A stretch of DNA of 64,000 nt from the NCBI RefSeq assembly GCF_017696175.1, contig NZ_JAAORE010000002.1:310001-374000 (forward strand), in the 5' to 3' direction. The first letter of the stretch is position 1. Every line of letters begins with the position of its first letter. Positions 26,381 to 34,812 of the stretch are shown here, piece by piece. The stretch is from Prochlorococcus marinus XMU1404 (GTDB lineage Bacteria; Cyanobacteriota; Cyanobacteriia; PCC-6307; Cyanobiaceae). The position numbers and the translations under genes are program-made. Under the pieces are notes generated by a model, which was not told where the DNA came from, made no database searches, and was given only the letters and a program-made list of their open reading frames with translations.

Positions 26381-26617
26381 TTATCTTCCCAACTTATTTC
26401 TATTTTTAAATCTAATTAAAAAATAAAGACCTAATAACAAAAGAATTGCCAAGGAGTACTGATTAAGAAAAACATAAACTACATAGACAAGAAATGGGAA
26501 TAAGCACGCCCTCTTGAAATTTAATTTCTGTTCCTTTGACATATTTTTCCAATTTAAATATTCTTCCCATTGAAAAATCTTCTTCATTTTTCTACTTCTA
26601 TTATTACGATTAAACAT
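26381..26617 (-). CDS. hypothetical membrane protein
   Basis: 78 residues, or 68 from the internal Met of MKKIFQWEEYL, which has the more natural start. A basic amphipathic N-terminus precedes one or two helices (LVYVVYVFLNQYSLAILLLL) and a basic end. Not recognised. Confidence 0.5.
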   Translation of the reverse strand: MFNRNNRSRKMKKIFQWEEYLNWKNMSKEQKLNFKRACLFPFLVYVVYVFLNQYSLAILLLLGLYFLIRFKNRNKLGR

Positions 26618-26722
26618 AACTTTATAAATATAGTTTTGATGATTCTTATGTTAATAAACAAAATTAATCTACAATAACAAAATAAGTTTTTTCATTGAAT
26701 AAAAATATTTTTTAAATAAAAG

Positions 26723-27142
26723 ATGCACTCAAAACCAGTTTGGAAAATAGAAAAAATTGTTTTACCTCAACATGCAGATCATGCAGGCGTAATGTGGCAC
26801 GGTAAATATTTTAATTGGCTTGAAGAAAGCAGAATAAATGCACTTTCAGAAGTAGGTATAAGTTATTTCGAACTAACTAAAAATGGCTTAGATTTACCTT
26901 TAATCAATACTTCAATAAAATATAAATCTCCATTAATTCTTGGTGAAAAAATAACAATCGAGAGCGAATTCAATATTGATAAAAGTCCTAGGATTAATGT
27001 AATTTCAAAATTTCTTAACAAGAAAAATGAAATCTTAACGATTGCTGAAGTCAATTTAGTCTTAATAAATAAACTGAATTTTTCTATAATAAGAAAAAGG
27101 CCAGATTTCCTATCGGAAGCCTTTATTAAATTGAACGGTTGA
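26723..27142 (+). CDS. 4-hydroxybenzoyl-CoA thioesterase family (hot-dog) acyl-CoA thioesterase
   Basis: 139 residues. The 4HBT signature is visible in QHADHAGVMWHGKYFNWLEE (about 15-34, with the Asp and the His-Tyr of the YbgC/DHNA-CoA thioesterase group). The dimeric hot-dog strands follow. In cyanobacteria such a protein hydrolyses 1,4-dihydroxy-2-naphthoyl-CoA in phylloquinone synthesis; that identity is possible here but not proven. Confidence 0.75.
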   Translation: MHSKPVWKIEKIVLPQHADHAGVMWHGKYFNWLEESRINALSEVGISYFELTKNGLDLPLINTSIKYKSPLILGEKITIESEFNIDKSPRINVISKFLNKKNEILTIAEVNLVLINKLNFSIIRKRPDFLSEAFIKLNG

Positions 27143-27184
27143 AATTATTATCCGCCAATTGAACGATTTATTAAATTAATAATT

Positions 27185-27382
27185 ATGAACATATTTCAAG
27201 TAATCGATTCTTATCAATATGAAATGGAATCAAGATATCAAGAAAAATCAATGCTTACAAATCTTTTTACAGATCACAAATTCATAGGTTGGTTAGGATT
27301 GTTTATAGTATTTTTCTCTATCTTTGCAATTTTTGTTTTTCAATTTCTTGAGTGGGAAAGTAATGACAATAATAAAAGTTAG
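27185..27382 (+). CDS. hypothetical single-helix membrane protein
   Basis: 65 residues: a soluble Glu/Gln/Tyr-rich N-terminus, one helix (about 36-53), polar end. Function unknown. Confidence 0.45.
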   Translation: MNIFQVIDSYQYEMESRYQEKSMLTNLFTDHKFIGWLGLFIVFFSIFAIFVFQFLEWESNDNNKS

Positions 27383-27422
27383 GAAGATTTAATGCTTATA
27401 ATTCAACTGAATGATTTAAAAA

Positions 27423-27674
27423 ATGGCTATCTACTTAAAAATAACTAACCCTACAGAGGTTGTAAAAAAAAAGACTTCAAAATGGCTTACAGATATTACT
27501 CCTGAAAGAATTGATAGAAAATTGGTCGAGGATGAAGTAATAAAAGGCATTATCGAGCAATTAACATTAGAAGGTATAAAAGGAGAAATATCAGCAATTA
27601 ATGGGTTTGAAGTAAATGAATCTTCAGTAATAACAAAAAATAATTTTGTTATTAGAAAAACAAAAACTTTTTAG
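27423..27674 (+). CDS. hypothetical soluble protein
   Basis: 83 residues, charged, mixed alpha/beta, no Cys. It contains KWLTDITPERIDRKLVEDEV. Family not recognised. It is 20 bp before the Mrr-type gene and may be in its transcript. Confidence 0.5.
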   Translation: MAIYLKITNPTEVVKKKTSKWLTDITPERIDRKLVEDEVIKGIIEQLTLEGIKGEISAINGFEVNESSVITKNNFVIRKTKTF

Positions 27675-27694
27675 ATCGAAAATAAAAAATCTTA

Positions 27695-28564
27695 ATGAAA
27701 AATTTTTTAATTTTTATTATTTTTATCATTTTTTCAATTTTTATAATTGTAAGAGATTATCAAATTAAAAAGAAAAAGTTTAAATTAAATAATGCCTTAA
27801 ATTCCAATTTCTTTATTCAAACAATTAATAATTTAATAGAAGAAAACAAATACAATTTGTTAGAGGAGAGGATCAGATTAAGGGAAATAGATGCTTACGG
27901 TAACGAGGATTATAAAAAATGGATTGGCAATCCACCTCTTGATGAAAAATCCATTGAGAAAAATATATTTAATGGATCCAAACGATTTAAAGAGGGCATA
28001 CCATACTTCTGGGAAAAAGTAATTTTAAAAAAATTTGGAAGTATGGAATTATTTTTCGAAAAGTGGAGATCGTATTGTAAAGAAAATCCTACTATTGATG
28101 ATGAGATAATTGGATCTATTAGAAAGCTCGAGACTGAAGATTGGTTTGTATTCATAGCAAGTCAAATAGAGAAATCATGCTTAAACCTAATAGAAAAAAA
28201 CTACTCAAGTAAAAACAAGGAAAACTACAAAAAAGGTATTAGATTTGAAAATCATTGTATGGAAATTCTCAAACAAAATGGCTGGGAAGTAAAAGAAACC
28301 CCTAATACAGGAGATCAAGGGGTTGACTTAATTGCTTCAATAAATGATTTGAGAATATGTATTCAATGCAAAGATCATGAAAAAGCTATTGGAAATAAGG
28401 CAGTTCAAGAAATTTCAGCTGGTAAATTATTTTGGAAAGGTACACATGCAATAATAGTTTCAAAATCTGGCTTTACAAAGTCTGCTTATCAACTAGCAAA
28501 ATCAAATAAAGTGGAACTAATCAATGAATATCAATTAAAAGATTTAGAAAAGTTTATTGTTTAA
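27695..28564 (+). CDS. membrane-anchored Mrr-type restriction endonuclease-like protein
   Basis: 289 residues. One N-terminal helix (about 4-20) is followed by a soluble middle domain. The C-terminal Mrr catalytic domain (about 182-289) has the sequence GWEVKETPNTGDQGVDLIAS (Asp of the PD-(D/E)xK site) and CIQCKDH (Q-x-K). Mrr enzymes cleave modified DNA; no methyltransferase is nearby. The membrane anchor could place the nuclease at the envelope, where it would meet incoming DNA. Confidence 0.8.
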   Translation: MKNFLIFIIFIIFSIFIIVRDYQIKKKKFKLNNALNSNFFIQTINNLIEENKYNLLEERIRLREIDAYGNEDYKKWIGNPPLDEKSIEKNIFNGSKRFKEGIPYFWEKVILKKFGSMELFFEKWRSYCKENPTIDDEIIGSIRKLETEDWFVFIASQIEKSCLNLIEKNYSSKNKENYKKGIRFENHCMEILKQNGWEVKETPNTGDQGVDLIASINDLRICIQCKDHEKAIGNKAVQEISAGKLFWKGTHAIIVSKSGFTKSAYQLAKSNKVELINEYQLKDLEKFIV

Positions 28565-28569
28565 ATAGT

Positions 28570-28974
28570 TTATATCAATTGTGTTAAGCCCTCTTTGTAA
28601 AGCAAAAGTGTTGTAAAAATTCCTGAGGCCCACATTAAACCTCTAGCTGTTGGGATATTAAATACATATGCACCAATATATAAAAAACGAAAAATGGGAT
28701 GAATAAATGCTGCAATTATTGCAATATTAGAGTCAGTTAAAGTAATCAAACATAGAAGACATGCGGGTGCATGTAGGGAAATACTTTCCCAACAATTTTG
28801 ATGACACCAAACTGCTCTTTTTCCAAAAGAAGGTAATTCATCGAATAAAGCCCTTGGAGCAGTCATATTTTCAACAGAATATCCCGCTTTAACTCTCCCT
28901 ATAGTTAATGGAATAATTGATAATAAAACAACACCAACTGATAGACAAAGACTCCAGGCAAAAGCTACTTGCAT
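28570..28974 (-). CDS. MAPEG family membrane protein
   Basis: 134 residues, about four helices, with the conserved RAxxxxxE-type loop replaced by RAVWCHQNCWESISLHAP. The HP-x-FR-x-LY block (IHPIFRFLYIGAYV) and the length are typical of the MAPEG/glutathione-dependent membrane proteins. Substrate unknown; the extra Cys pair (CHQNC) is notable. Confidence 0.75.
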   Translation of the reverse strand: MQVAFAWSLCLSVGVVLLSIIPLTIGRVKAGYSVENMTAPRALFDELPSFGKRAVWCHQNCWESISLHAPACLLCLITLTDSNIAIIAAFIHPIFRFLYIGAYVFNIPTARGLMWASGIFTTLLLYKEGLTQLI

Positions 28975-29093
28975 ATGATTTAAATAATATTATTAGCTTA
29001 ATAATTGAAGCTCGTTATCGTGATAAATGAAAAATCATTACCATAGATAAAACTTTGCAAAAAATGCTGTAATTTATATAAATAAAATCATTT

Positions 29094-29219
29094 ATGGATA
29101 TTTCAAAGATAGTTTTAATTTTTGGCATAAGTTTACTAATATATTTTGCTTTTCTATTTTTAGGATTTTTTCTTAAGAATAAAAATCTAAAGGCCCAGAA
29201 TCTAAAAAAAGAAGAATAG
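29094..29219 (+). CDS. 41-residue single-helix membrane protein
   Basis: Starts MDISKIVLIFGISLL, one helix, Lys/Glu/Asn tail. Not recognised. Confidence 0.45.
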   Translation: MDISKIVLIFGISLLIYFAFLFLGFFLKNKNLKAQNLKKEE

Positions 29220-29350
29220 ATTAATAATGCCCCCCAAATTTACTATCTTCTGAATATTTTTATATCTTTTTGGATATATTTCATGGAAATAAAATTTGAT
29301 CCAAATAATAATAAGGGATATTTGAAATTAAATAAGACCGTTGCTGGTAT

Positions 29351-29644
29351 ATGAAAAAATTTTATAAATTTCTTAAAAGTTTTCTATTCATATCACTTTG
29401 GCTTATTTTAACCTCATTTTTAACCCAATATTGGAATACCTTTCATTGGGAATATATTTACTTAAACTTCAGAATTATATTTGATAAAGAATTTTGGTTT
29501 GTTTTAGAAAAAATTCTTTTAGGATTTGATATTGGTTACTGGTTAGAAGAAGCATTAAAATTCTTAAGTTATGAAATACCTAAAGAATCTTTTAAATATT
29601 TTCCAATTTATTTCGTATTAAAGTCTATTTGGATAAAGAATTAA
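29351..29644 (+). CDS. hypothetical membrane-associated protein
   Basis: 97 residues, rich in Phe, Trp and Tyr, with one clear N-terminal helix and further aromatic amphipathic segments (WNTFHWEYIYLNF). Function unknown. Confidence 0.45.
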   Translation: MKKFYKFLKSFLFISLWLILTSFLTQYWNTFHWEYIYLNFRIIFDKEFWFVLEKILLGFDIGYWLEEALKFLSYEIPKESFKYFPIYFVLKSIWIKN

Positions 29645-29645
29645 T

Positions 29646-29843
29646 TTATATTTTTAAAGGAGAATATTTTAAAAAAGGACTATTAGAACTACTCCACCTA
29701 AGCACCCAAACACCCTGTAAATCATTTCTATCTTTGCTAAAGGAAAAATTATGATCAATTTCAAGTTTTTCGGCAATTGTCTGTATACTCTCTGAATTTG
29801 GAGATTTAAGAAGTAAATTTAATAAATCATCTTCGGATTCCAT
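29646..29843 (-). pseudogene. truncated PAP/fibrillin-type protein
   Basis: 65 residues. It begins as a PAP/fibrillin domain: NLLLKSPNSESIQTIAEKLE, then the LQGVWVLRWSSSNSPFLKYSP strand block. It then stops where family members continue for over 100 residues. No downstream continuation is readable in any minus frame. Either a shortened functional peptide or a decayed paralogue of the full-length gene at 32280-33050. Confidence 0.5.
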
Positions 29844-29918
29844 TTAATAATCGCTGAGCAAATAGATAAGGATAAATACTTACCTCCATGTGCTATATTC
29901 TACCCAGAATATGTTGAT

Positions 29919-30206
29919 TTGATGACAAAGAGTTATTGGCTAAAGAAAATTTCAATTCCAAATGCTGATTTATTTCTGGAATATATAAGGACAGTATTGC
30001 CTTGGATTAAATCTGTGGGAGGAGTAATAGTAAAAAGAGATTTGATACAAGAATCAACTTCAAATGAATGGGATGGAGGGCAGCTTGGACTAGTAATAGA
30101 ATTCGAATCAAAATTTGCCGCAAAAAAAGCATTTTATTCTGAAGTATTTCAAAAATATCTGCAGTCCAGAAATTTAATGGAACTAGTTACTATAAGTACT
30201 CTTTAA
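29919..30206 (+). CDS. DUF1330 family protein
   Basis: 95 residues, ferredoxin-like fold: YWLKKISIPNADLFLEYIRT, IKSVGGVIVKRD, LVIEFESKFAAKKAFYSEVFQKYLQSR match the order of DUF1330 (dimeric alpha-beta barrel). The biochemical role of the family is unsettled. Starts ATGATG. Confidence 0.75.
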   Translation: MMTKSYWLKKISIPNADLFLEYIRTVLPWIKSVGGVIVKRDLIQESTSNEWDGGQLGLVIEFESKFAAKKAFYSEVFQKYLQSRNLMELVTISTL

Positions 30207-30348
30207 ACAATCAATAGCGATCTCACACAAACAACTTATAAATACTTATAAGTATTTATTACTATTAAATTATTTATGTAATATTTATAACTTCACTAGC
30301 AATAATATATTTTGCAAAATTTAAGTGTAAAAGTAATTCGTTAATCAA

Positions 30349-30528
30349 ATGAACTATTCAACAGAAAAAGATGATTATTTGATGACAACTCCATATACAA
30401 AAAAAATTCAGCAAAAATTTGAAAAGGTTAAATCTTTTTTAGAGCAAAACGGATTTAATCCTTCATCAGAGAGCTTAATGCAAGATATAGTTAGTTCAGA
30501 AGAATATATTGCTAAAAATGGCTTATAA
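30349..30528 (+). CDS. hypothetical small soluble protein
   Basis: 59 residues, helical and charged (QQKFEKVKSFLEQNGF; then SLMQDIVSSEEYIAKNGL). Not recognised. It converges with the Psb34-like gene 4 bp away. Confidence 0.45.
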   Translation: MNYSTEKDDYLMTTPYTKKIQQKFEKVKSFLEQNGFNPSSESLMQDIVSSEEYIAKNGL

Positions 30529-30532
30529 AATA

Positions 30533-30712
30533 TCAGAATATATTTAGAGTCCTTAAATAATAAAAACCGCCTATTAGAAAAGGTAATAATATTCCAATAA
30601 ATAAATATATGGATTTTTTTGATTCGCCTTCTGATATGGGGTTAATTTCCGGTTCAATTGCGAAACCATTCTGTCTACCACCGCTTTCGGTTGTATAACC
30701 TTTTTTATTCAT
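30533..30712 (-). CDS. Psb34/Ssl1498-like light-harvesting-like protein
   Basis: 59 residues. The N-terminal YTTESGGRQNGFAIEPE is the signature of the Ssl1498/Psb34 family, followed by one C-terminal thylakoid helix (about 35-51). Psb34 binds CP47-containing photosystem II assembly intermediates and competes with high-light-inducible proteins. Assignment is from the N-terminal motif and topology. Confidence 0.7.
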   Translation of the reverse strand: MNKKGYTTESGGRQNGFAIEPEINPISEGESKKSIYLFIGILLPFLIGGFYYLRTLNIF

Positions 30713-30797
30713 AAGAAAAATAATCTATGCAGATTATCTCATGTAAAAACTTATTTAAAAAGATTTTTTACATTTAGAATTAAACTAATTTTTAGAT

Positions 30798-30932
30798 CTA
30801 ATAATTGATTTCAATCTGAGATTTCAATTTGGCAGCTTTTTTTAAAAGGCCTACAACTTCCTTACGGCCAGTTGCAAACTCGGCCTTGTTGAGTAAGTCA
30901 CTATATTTTTTTGTGATTTCTCTATGATTCAT
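30798..30932 (-). CDS. hypothetical 44-residue basic protein
   Basis: Begins MNHREITKKYSDLLNKAEFA, helical and Lys-rich throughout. Codon use and a clean start support a gene; function unknown. Confidence 0.45.
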   Translation of the reverse strand: MNHREITKKYSDLLNKAEFATGRKEVVGLLKKAAKLKSQIEINY

Positions 30933-31018
30933 TTTTAATATTATCCTATGTAAATTATAAAGTTACTAAAAAAAATTTTTGTATAAAGGATATCAAAATA
31001 GAGTCTAAGTACCTTTAC

Positions 31019-31321
31019 CTATTTAAACCAACCTTTTTTCTTTGGCTTAATCTCTTCTTTAACAACTTCTTTTTTTCTCCCAAATAATCCCTTTTTTTGG
31101 ACTGGTAAATTCTCTTCAACAGGTTTAGATTTTCTGTTGAATAATCCTTTTTTAGGCTCTTTTTTTATTGATTCTTTTGTTTCTGAAATCTTTGTTTTTT
31201 TAGGATTTAATTTTGAATTTTTAGGTTTATTATCTGCAAATAATGTTTGATATACAAAAAAACCAAAAACAGCAAAGAAGCCTAATGCCTGTACTAAAGC
31301 AGTTCCAAGATTATCAAACAT
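31019..31321 (-). CDS. membrane-anchored Lys-rich protein with short repeats
   Basis: 100 residues. An N-terminal helix (about 8-28) is followed by a basic tail in which KKGLFNRK, KKGLFGRK and KKKGWFK form a short repeat. The tail is probably disordered and could bind nucleic acid, lipid or an acidic protein. Its ATG abuts the stop of the upstream Cys-rich secreted protein gene. Confidence 0.6.
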   Translation of the reverse strand: MFDNLGTALVQALGFFAVFGFFVYQTLFADNKPKNSKLNPKKTKISETKESIKKEPKKGLFNRKSKPVEENLPVQKKGLFGRKKEVVKEEIKPKKKGWFK

Positions 31322-31507
31322 TTAGGCCTCAACTTTGTATAGTGATTCATTTTCTTTCGTATCTATACATTTTTTATCATCAGACAAGCATTCCATTTCT
31401 GCCTTCTTCTCAGTATGAGAACTGCAGCCACCTGCATTCGCATTAGATATTGAAAACAAAGTTAGTACCCCTAAAATTAAGGCACATGAGGTGTTAATAA
31501 GTTTCAT
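31322..31507 (-). CDS. secreted Cys-rich hypothetical protein
   Basis: 61 residues from the Met before a good signal peptide (LINTSCALILGVLTLFS, cleavage near ANA-GG). The frame extends to 31543, but the extra residues spoil the signal. The mature peptide has three Cys (GGCSSH, MECLSDDKKC). It resembles in style the secreted protein at 45162-45395 (NGGCKEH, NSCLNKSLC). It directly precedes the Lys-rich membrane protein. Confidence 0.55.
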   Translation of the reverse strand: MKLINTSCALILGVLTLFSISNANAGGCSSHTEKKAEMECLSDDKKCIDTKENESLYKVEA

Positions 31508-31592
31508 TAGTTTTATTTTTATTATGGAAAAATAATTTCGCAATTGCGAAGATAATCTTCTTTTCTGCTAAAAGTATCTCCTTTTTATATAT

Positions 31593-31772
31593 CTATTTGT
31601 AGTAATTAACTAAATCGATAATTAATATTGCTAGTAATGAAAAACCTAAAATGAAAGGTAAATAAGGATATTTATTTAAAATTTTATATAGTTGATTTTT
31701 CGATATTTGTTTTTCCTTTTTCTTTTCTCTAGGTGGTAAGCCTAACTCTTCCCTTCTCTTAGCTTCTCCCAT
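31593..31772 (-). CDS. DUF2839-like small membrane protein
   Basis: 59 residues starting MGEAKRREELGLPPREKKKE, the typical DUF2839 opening, then one C-terminal helix. The DUF is a cyanobacterial family of unknown function; the match is from memory of the N-terminal block. Confidence 0.6.
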   Translation of the reverse strand: MGEAKRREELGLPPREKKKEKQISKNQLYKILNKYPYLPFILGFSLLAILIIDLVNYYK

Positions 31773-31898
31773 AATTTTTTATACTATTTAAGACTATTTT
31801 ATATACTTAGTAGTAGTAGTGTATTGTTATAGATTTAAATTATTAACGGTTAATTTAGTTTAAATTTTAGATATATTAAAAATATATAAAAAAATTAC

Positions 31899-32006
31899 AT
31901 GATAGAAGTAGTTTGGTCAGTAAATATAATGATTGCAATTCTGATTATTGGTGTTGCCTGGGTTCTTTATTACATATTTACTTATGATCAAAAATTTACT
32001 TCCTAG
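31899..32006 (+). CDS. 35-residue single-helix membrane protein
   Basis: Starts MIEVVWSVNIMIAIL, one helix, ends TYDQKFTS. It resembles small thylakoid subunits in size but is unassigned. It precedes the Nif11-like gene by 4 bp. Confidence 0.45.
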   Translation: MIEVVWSVNIMIAILIIGVAWVLYYIFTYDQKFTS

Positions 32007-32010
32007 ATAA

Positions 32011-32193
32011 ATGTCAGATAAAGATCTAAGTAATTTTCTAAAAAAAATAGAGCAACTTAATCAAATTGCTGAGCTAATAAAAAATAATCCTAGTAAAAAG
32101 TTATCCCTTTCAAAATGCAAGAATCATGATGAAGTAATTAGATTAACCACTGAATGGGGTTTTGATATTGGTAAAAGGTGGGGAGAATATTAA
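32011..32193 (+). CDS. Nif11-like small protein
   Basis: 60 residues: MSDKDLSNFLKKIEQLNQI, then CKNHDEVIRLTTEWGFDIG. It has the Nif11 domain order (helix, linker, second helix ending in GF-x-(I/F)) but no GG cleavage site or Cys/Ser/Thr-rich core. It is probably not a lanthipeptide precursor and its role is unknown. Confidence 0.6.
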   Translation: MSDKDLSNFLKKIEQLNQIAELIKNNPSKKLSLSKCKNHDEVIRLTTEWGFDIGKRWGEY

Positions 32194-32279
32194 TTGATTT
32201 TATTACCTGCATTATTAAAATTACCATCAACTTCAAATTAAATTCCTAAGATAAATTAGTATTTCTTGTATTTGGAGTT

Positions 32280-33050
32280 ATGAAAGAAATTGGAGAGATA
32301 AAGTCAAATATATACAAAATAGCTGCTGTTACAGATAGAGGGCAAAGATTAAATAAATTAATTTCTCCTATGTATGAGGAAAAAGCTAATGAAATGGATG
32401 CATTGATTGATGCTCTTAAAGACTTTAGTTTTGAAATATCAGAAAAATTATTGTCTGGAGAGTGGGAATTGATTTTTTCTAATGTTGAATTATTTCGAAG
32501 TTCTCCTTTCTTCCTTGCTATTGAAAAGGCATTAAATGATGAATTTAAAAGTAATCTTTTTTTTAAATTACATCAATTGCAAGTAGGATCCTTTGGCATA
32601 TCAACTATTGGGAGAATTGCTCAAAAGATTGATTTTGACAAAAAAGAATTTATATCTACTTTTGACACTACAATATTTGGGCTTACAACAATTCCTATCT
32701 TAGGTTGGTTCAAACTATTGCCTACTTTTGGTGGAAGAGTAATAACCCTAGCAAGTAATTTGGTTTTAAGAAATAATTTACTTGATATGAACTTACAAAA
32801 GACAAAAGTTTCCAAAGTTGATGGACTTAATAAGATTCCATTATTTAGTGAATTACTTATGGATAGATGGTATCCAGTTAAAGAGGTATGGAATAAGTTA
32901 CCTTGGAATAAGGAGTCGCCAAATTGCCAGATTTCAATTATATATTTAGACGATGAAATGAGAATTATGCAGGATATGTATGGGTCTATTTTTATTTATA
33001 TAAGGCCTTCAATTTCCTTGTTGAATTCAAATACAATCTCTAATAATTAA
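32280..33050 (+). CDS. PAP/fibrillin family protein
   Basis: 256 residues. The lipocalin-like PAP domain opens with LLSGEWELIFSNVELFRSSPFF (about 57-78) and continues through IGRIAQKIDF and LPTFGGRV to a C-terminal YLDDEMRIMQD strand. In cyanobacteria and plastids these proteins associate with thylakoids or plastoglobules and carry lipids or quinones. This is the full-length counterpart of the truncated gene at 29646-29843. Confidence 0.8.
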   Translation: MKEIGEIKSNIYKIAAVTDRGQRLNKLISPMYEEKANEMDALIDALKDFSFEISEKLLSGEWELIFSNVELFRSSPFFLAIEKALNDEFKSNLFFKLHQLQVGSFGISTIGRIAQKIDFDKKEFISTFDTTIFGLTTIPILGWFKLLPTFGGRVITLASNLVLRNNLLDMNLQKTKVSKVDGLNKIPLFSELLMDRWYPVKEVWNKLPWNKESPNCQISIIYLDDEMRIMQDMYGSIFIYIRPSISLLNSNTISNN

Positions 33051-33181
33051 TTAAAACAATGAATAATATTTTTGTAATTTATGAATAAATCCATTAAAAA
33101 TTTATTTTAAAGATTAATTAATAAAAACATCTCACATCTTAAATAGAAATAGGTTATGTTCATAATGAACATTTTTTTATT

Positions 33182-33496
33182 ATGCTCAGAAATCAAGAAA
33201 AAAATTCAGTTGTTAGAGGAATATTCCTAATAGGAGGTTGGGGCTTAGGTCTAGACAGATTCTACGAAGGAGATAAAAAAGGTGGCTTTTTATCAATCAT
33301 TGGTTGGAGTATCACATTTTTTAGCTTTATCTTTTTTAAATGTTCAGGTTATGAATATGTTGAGGGTGTGAAAAATTATTCAGATTATTCCCCTAACCCT
33401 TTAATAGTATTACCTTTACTGGCAGGAGCATATGGTGGCTTTCTAATAATTAAGAAGGCATTTAGATTAGCAAAGCAATTTGAGAATGCTGAATAA
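33182..33496 (+). CDS. TM2-domain membrane protein
   Basis: 104 residues. The TM2 core is visible: a first helix with IGGWGLGLDRFYEGDKKGG (about 17-35, the G-x-x-(G/D)-R-F-Y-x-G motif), a second helix, and an additional C-terminal helix. Family function is unknown beyond membrane location. Confidence 0.75.
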   Translation: MLRNQEKNSVVRGIFLIGGWGLGLDRFYEGDKKGGFLSIIGWSITFFSFIFFKCSGYEYVEGVKNYSDYSPNPLIVLPLLAGAYGGFLIIKKAFRLAKQFENAE

Positions 33497-33514
33497 TAAT
33501 ACCAGCAGGCAAAA

Positions 33515-33676
33515 TCAAGATAATAATCCAGATCCTTTCAAATAAAATTTAAATAAAAGAATTATTAAAAGGTTTACTATTGCTAAGGCTACTAAACCAT
33601 TTCTGTTTTTTACATCTAATTTCTTGACTAAATTAGAAAGATAAACGACTGGATTTTCTGGCTCTTTATTATCCAA
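33515..33676 (-). CDS. 53-residue single-helix membrane protein from TTG
   Basis: Reads MDNKEPENPVVYLSNLVKKL with TTG start, helix at about 28-45. Protein-like, and it fills an otherwise empty 276-bp gap. Function unknown. Confidence 0.45.
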   Translation of the reverse strand: MDNKEPENPVVYLSNLVKKLDVKNRNGLVALAIVNLLIILLFKFYLKGSGLLS

Positions 33677-33772
33677 ATTTTATTTAAATATTAATTAGAC
33701 AAGAAAATATCACAGTTTCATTTGAAGAATCAAAATTGTAAAGATGATTATCCAAAAAGAAATAAATAATTT

Positions 33773-34147
33773 CTAATCCATAATTCCTGCATTTCTTAAA
33801 AACGCTTTACCCATATTGCCAATTACAAAAAATAGAGACAAATTAATTAAAAGGATTATTAATAATGCCAACATTTTATAGTTTGGATTAGTTGAAATGC
33901 CATCAAATCCATTATTAAGAAATCTTTTAAAAAGTGATTTGTCAATTTTAAGTTTTTGTTGCTTGGAATCAAGTTTTACTTTTTCTTCTGATAAATCTTG
34001 ATTACTTGCTTTCTCTAGAAATTCTGTAAATGCCTTAACATTATCCTCTTTTTTAGCCCCCTCATTAAGATCTTTATTCTCTTCATTCAGATTGGGAGAC
34101 GATTCGATTGAATTATTTTCCTCAGGATTAAGTTTTGAATCTTCCAA
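33773..34147 (-). CDS. hypothetical acidic protein with C-terminal membrane helix
   Basis: 124 residues: long acidic Glu/Asn/Ser-rich disordered region (1-60), basic linker, then a helix at about 93-113. A strong hairpin-plus-T run lies 35 bp upstream on the same strand (34182-34216), so this gene may have its own promoter below it or be read through an attenuator. Confidence 0.55.
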   Translation of the reverse strand: MEDSKLNPEENNSIESSPNLNEENKDLNEGAKKEDNVKAFTEFLEKASNQDLSEEKVKLDSKQQKLKIDKSLFKRFLNNGFDGISTNPNYKMLALLIILLINLSLFFVIGNMGKAFLRNAGIMD

Positions 34148-34181
34148 ATTAGTAGTAAATGCTAGGAGTATATTACACCAT

Positions 34182-34216
34182 AAAAAAAACCCACCCGATC
34201 AAATGAGGAGAGGGTT
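34182..34216 (-). terminator. Rho-independent terminator or attenuator upstream of a small gene
   Basis: Minus-strand AACCC-T-CTC / GGG-T-GGGTT stem with one mismatch, nine-base loop, then a run of eight T. It lies 35 bp before the ATG of the acidic membrane protein gene on the same strand. Confidence 0.7.
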
Positions 34217-34290
34217 AGCTAAGATTAAAGTTCCTACCTTGATAATAATTTATTTTAATTAAATTTGCGGTATTAGAATTATGGGGTTTT
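34182..34290 (-). ncRNA. candidate small RNA or 5' leader
   Basis: The minus-strand region above the terminator has no frame and contains GGTAGGAAC and CTCTCCTCA segments before a GC-rich stem. It could be a short sRNA of about 90-110 nt or a leader controlling the downstream membrane protein gene. The 5' end is not defined by sequence. Confidence 0.35.
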
Positions 34291-34324
34291 AAATTGTTTT
34301 ATAGTCAAGGTGATTTTTTCAAAT

Positions 34325-34531
34325 ATGTTAGATAAGAATACCAAAAAAGCATGTAAAGATGATCCCTCAATAAGAGAAATTAAAATTAGAAATATAGAGC
34401 ATGCTATTGAACAAGCAGAATTGATGATAAAAGAATCAAAAATGAACCAAGAAGAATTAATCTTCTTAAAAAGAAAAATATCGGACTCAAGACAGGATTT
34501 AGAGATACTTTATTTAATGAAAAATCAATGA
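34325..34531 (+). CDS. hypothetical coiled-coil protein
   Basis: 68 residues from ATG; a GTG at 34310 would add five. Highly charged with heptad-like spacing across residues 20-65 (EQAELMIKESKMNQEELIFLK). Likely a small helical protein; function unknown. Confidence 0.5.
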   Translation: MLDKNTKKACKDDPSIREIKIRNIEHAIEQAELMIKESKMNQEELIFLKRKISDSRQDLEILYLMKNQ

Positions 34532-34647
34532 ATATAATATTTATTTATCCTTAGAAATGATTTAATTTTGCTAAGAAAATTAATTTGTATATTTGAAGAC
34601 TTATAAAGTTTAAAGGGAATGTAAAAATTCTTAAAAAGGTTTCAGTT

Positions 34648-34749
34648 ATGTCTAAAAATAATCTACATATTCCTTTAAAAGTTGTTCCATACATCTTTAT
34701 TTCAATTACTGCGATAGTGATAACCGCAGTTACATACGTAATTACTTAG
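34648..34749 (+). CDS. 33-residue single-helix membrane protein
   Basis: Begins MSKNNLHIPLKVVPYIF, then one Ile/Thr/Val helix. Unassigned; an AAAGG-type site precedes it. Confidence 0.4.
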   Translation: MSKNNLHIPLKVVPYIFISITAIVITAVTYVIT

Positions 34750-34812
34750 TTCTATCTGCTATGTAAAGTTTTAGATGTTAAATAAATTAAAATATTTGTA
34801 AAAACCAATTAT

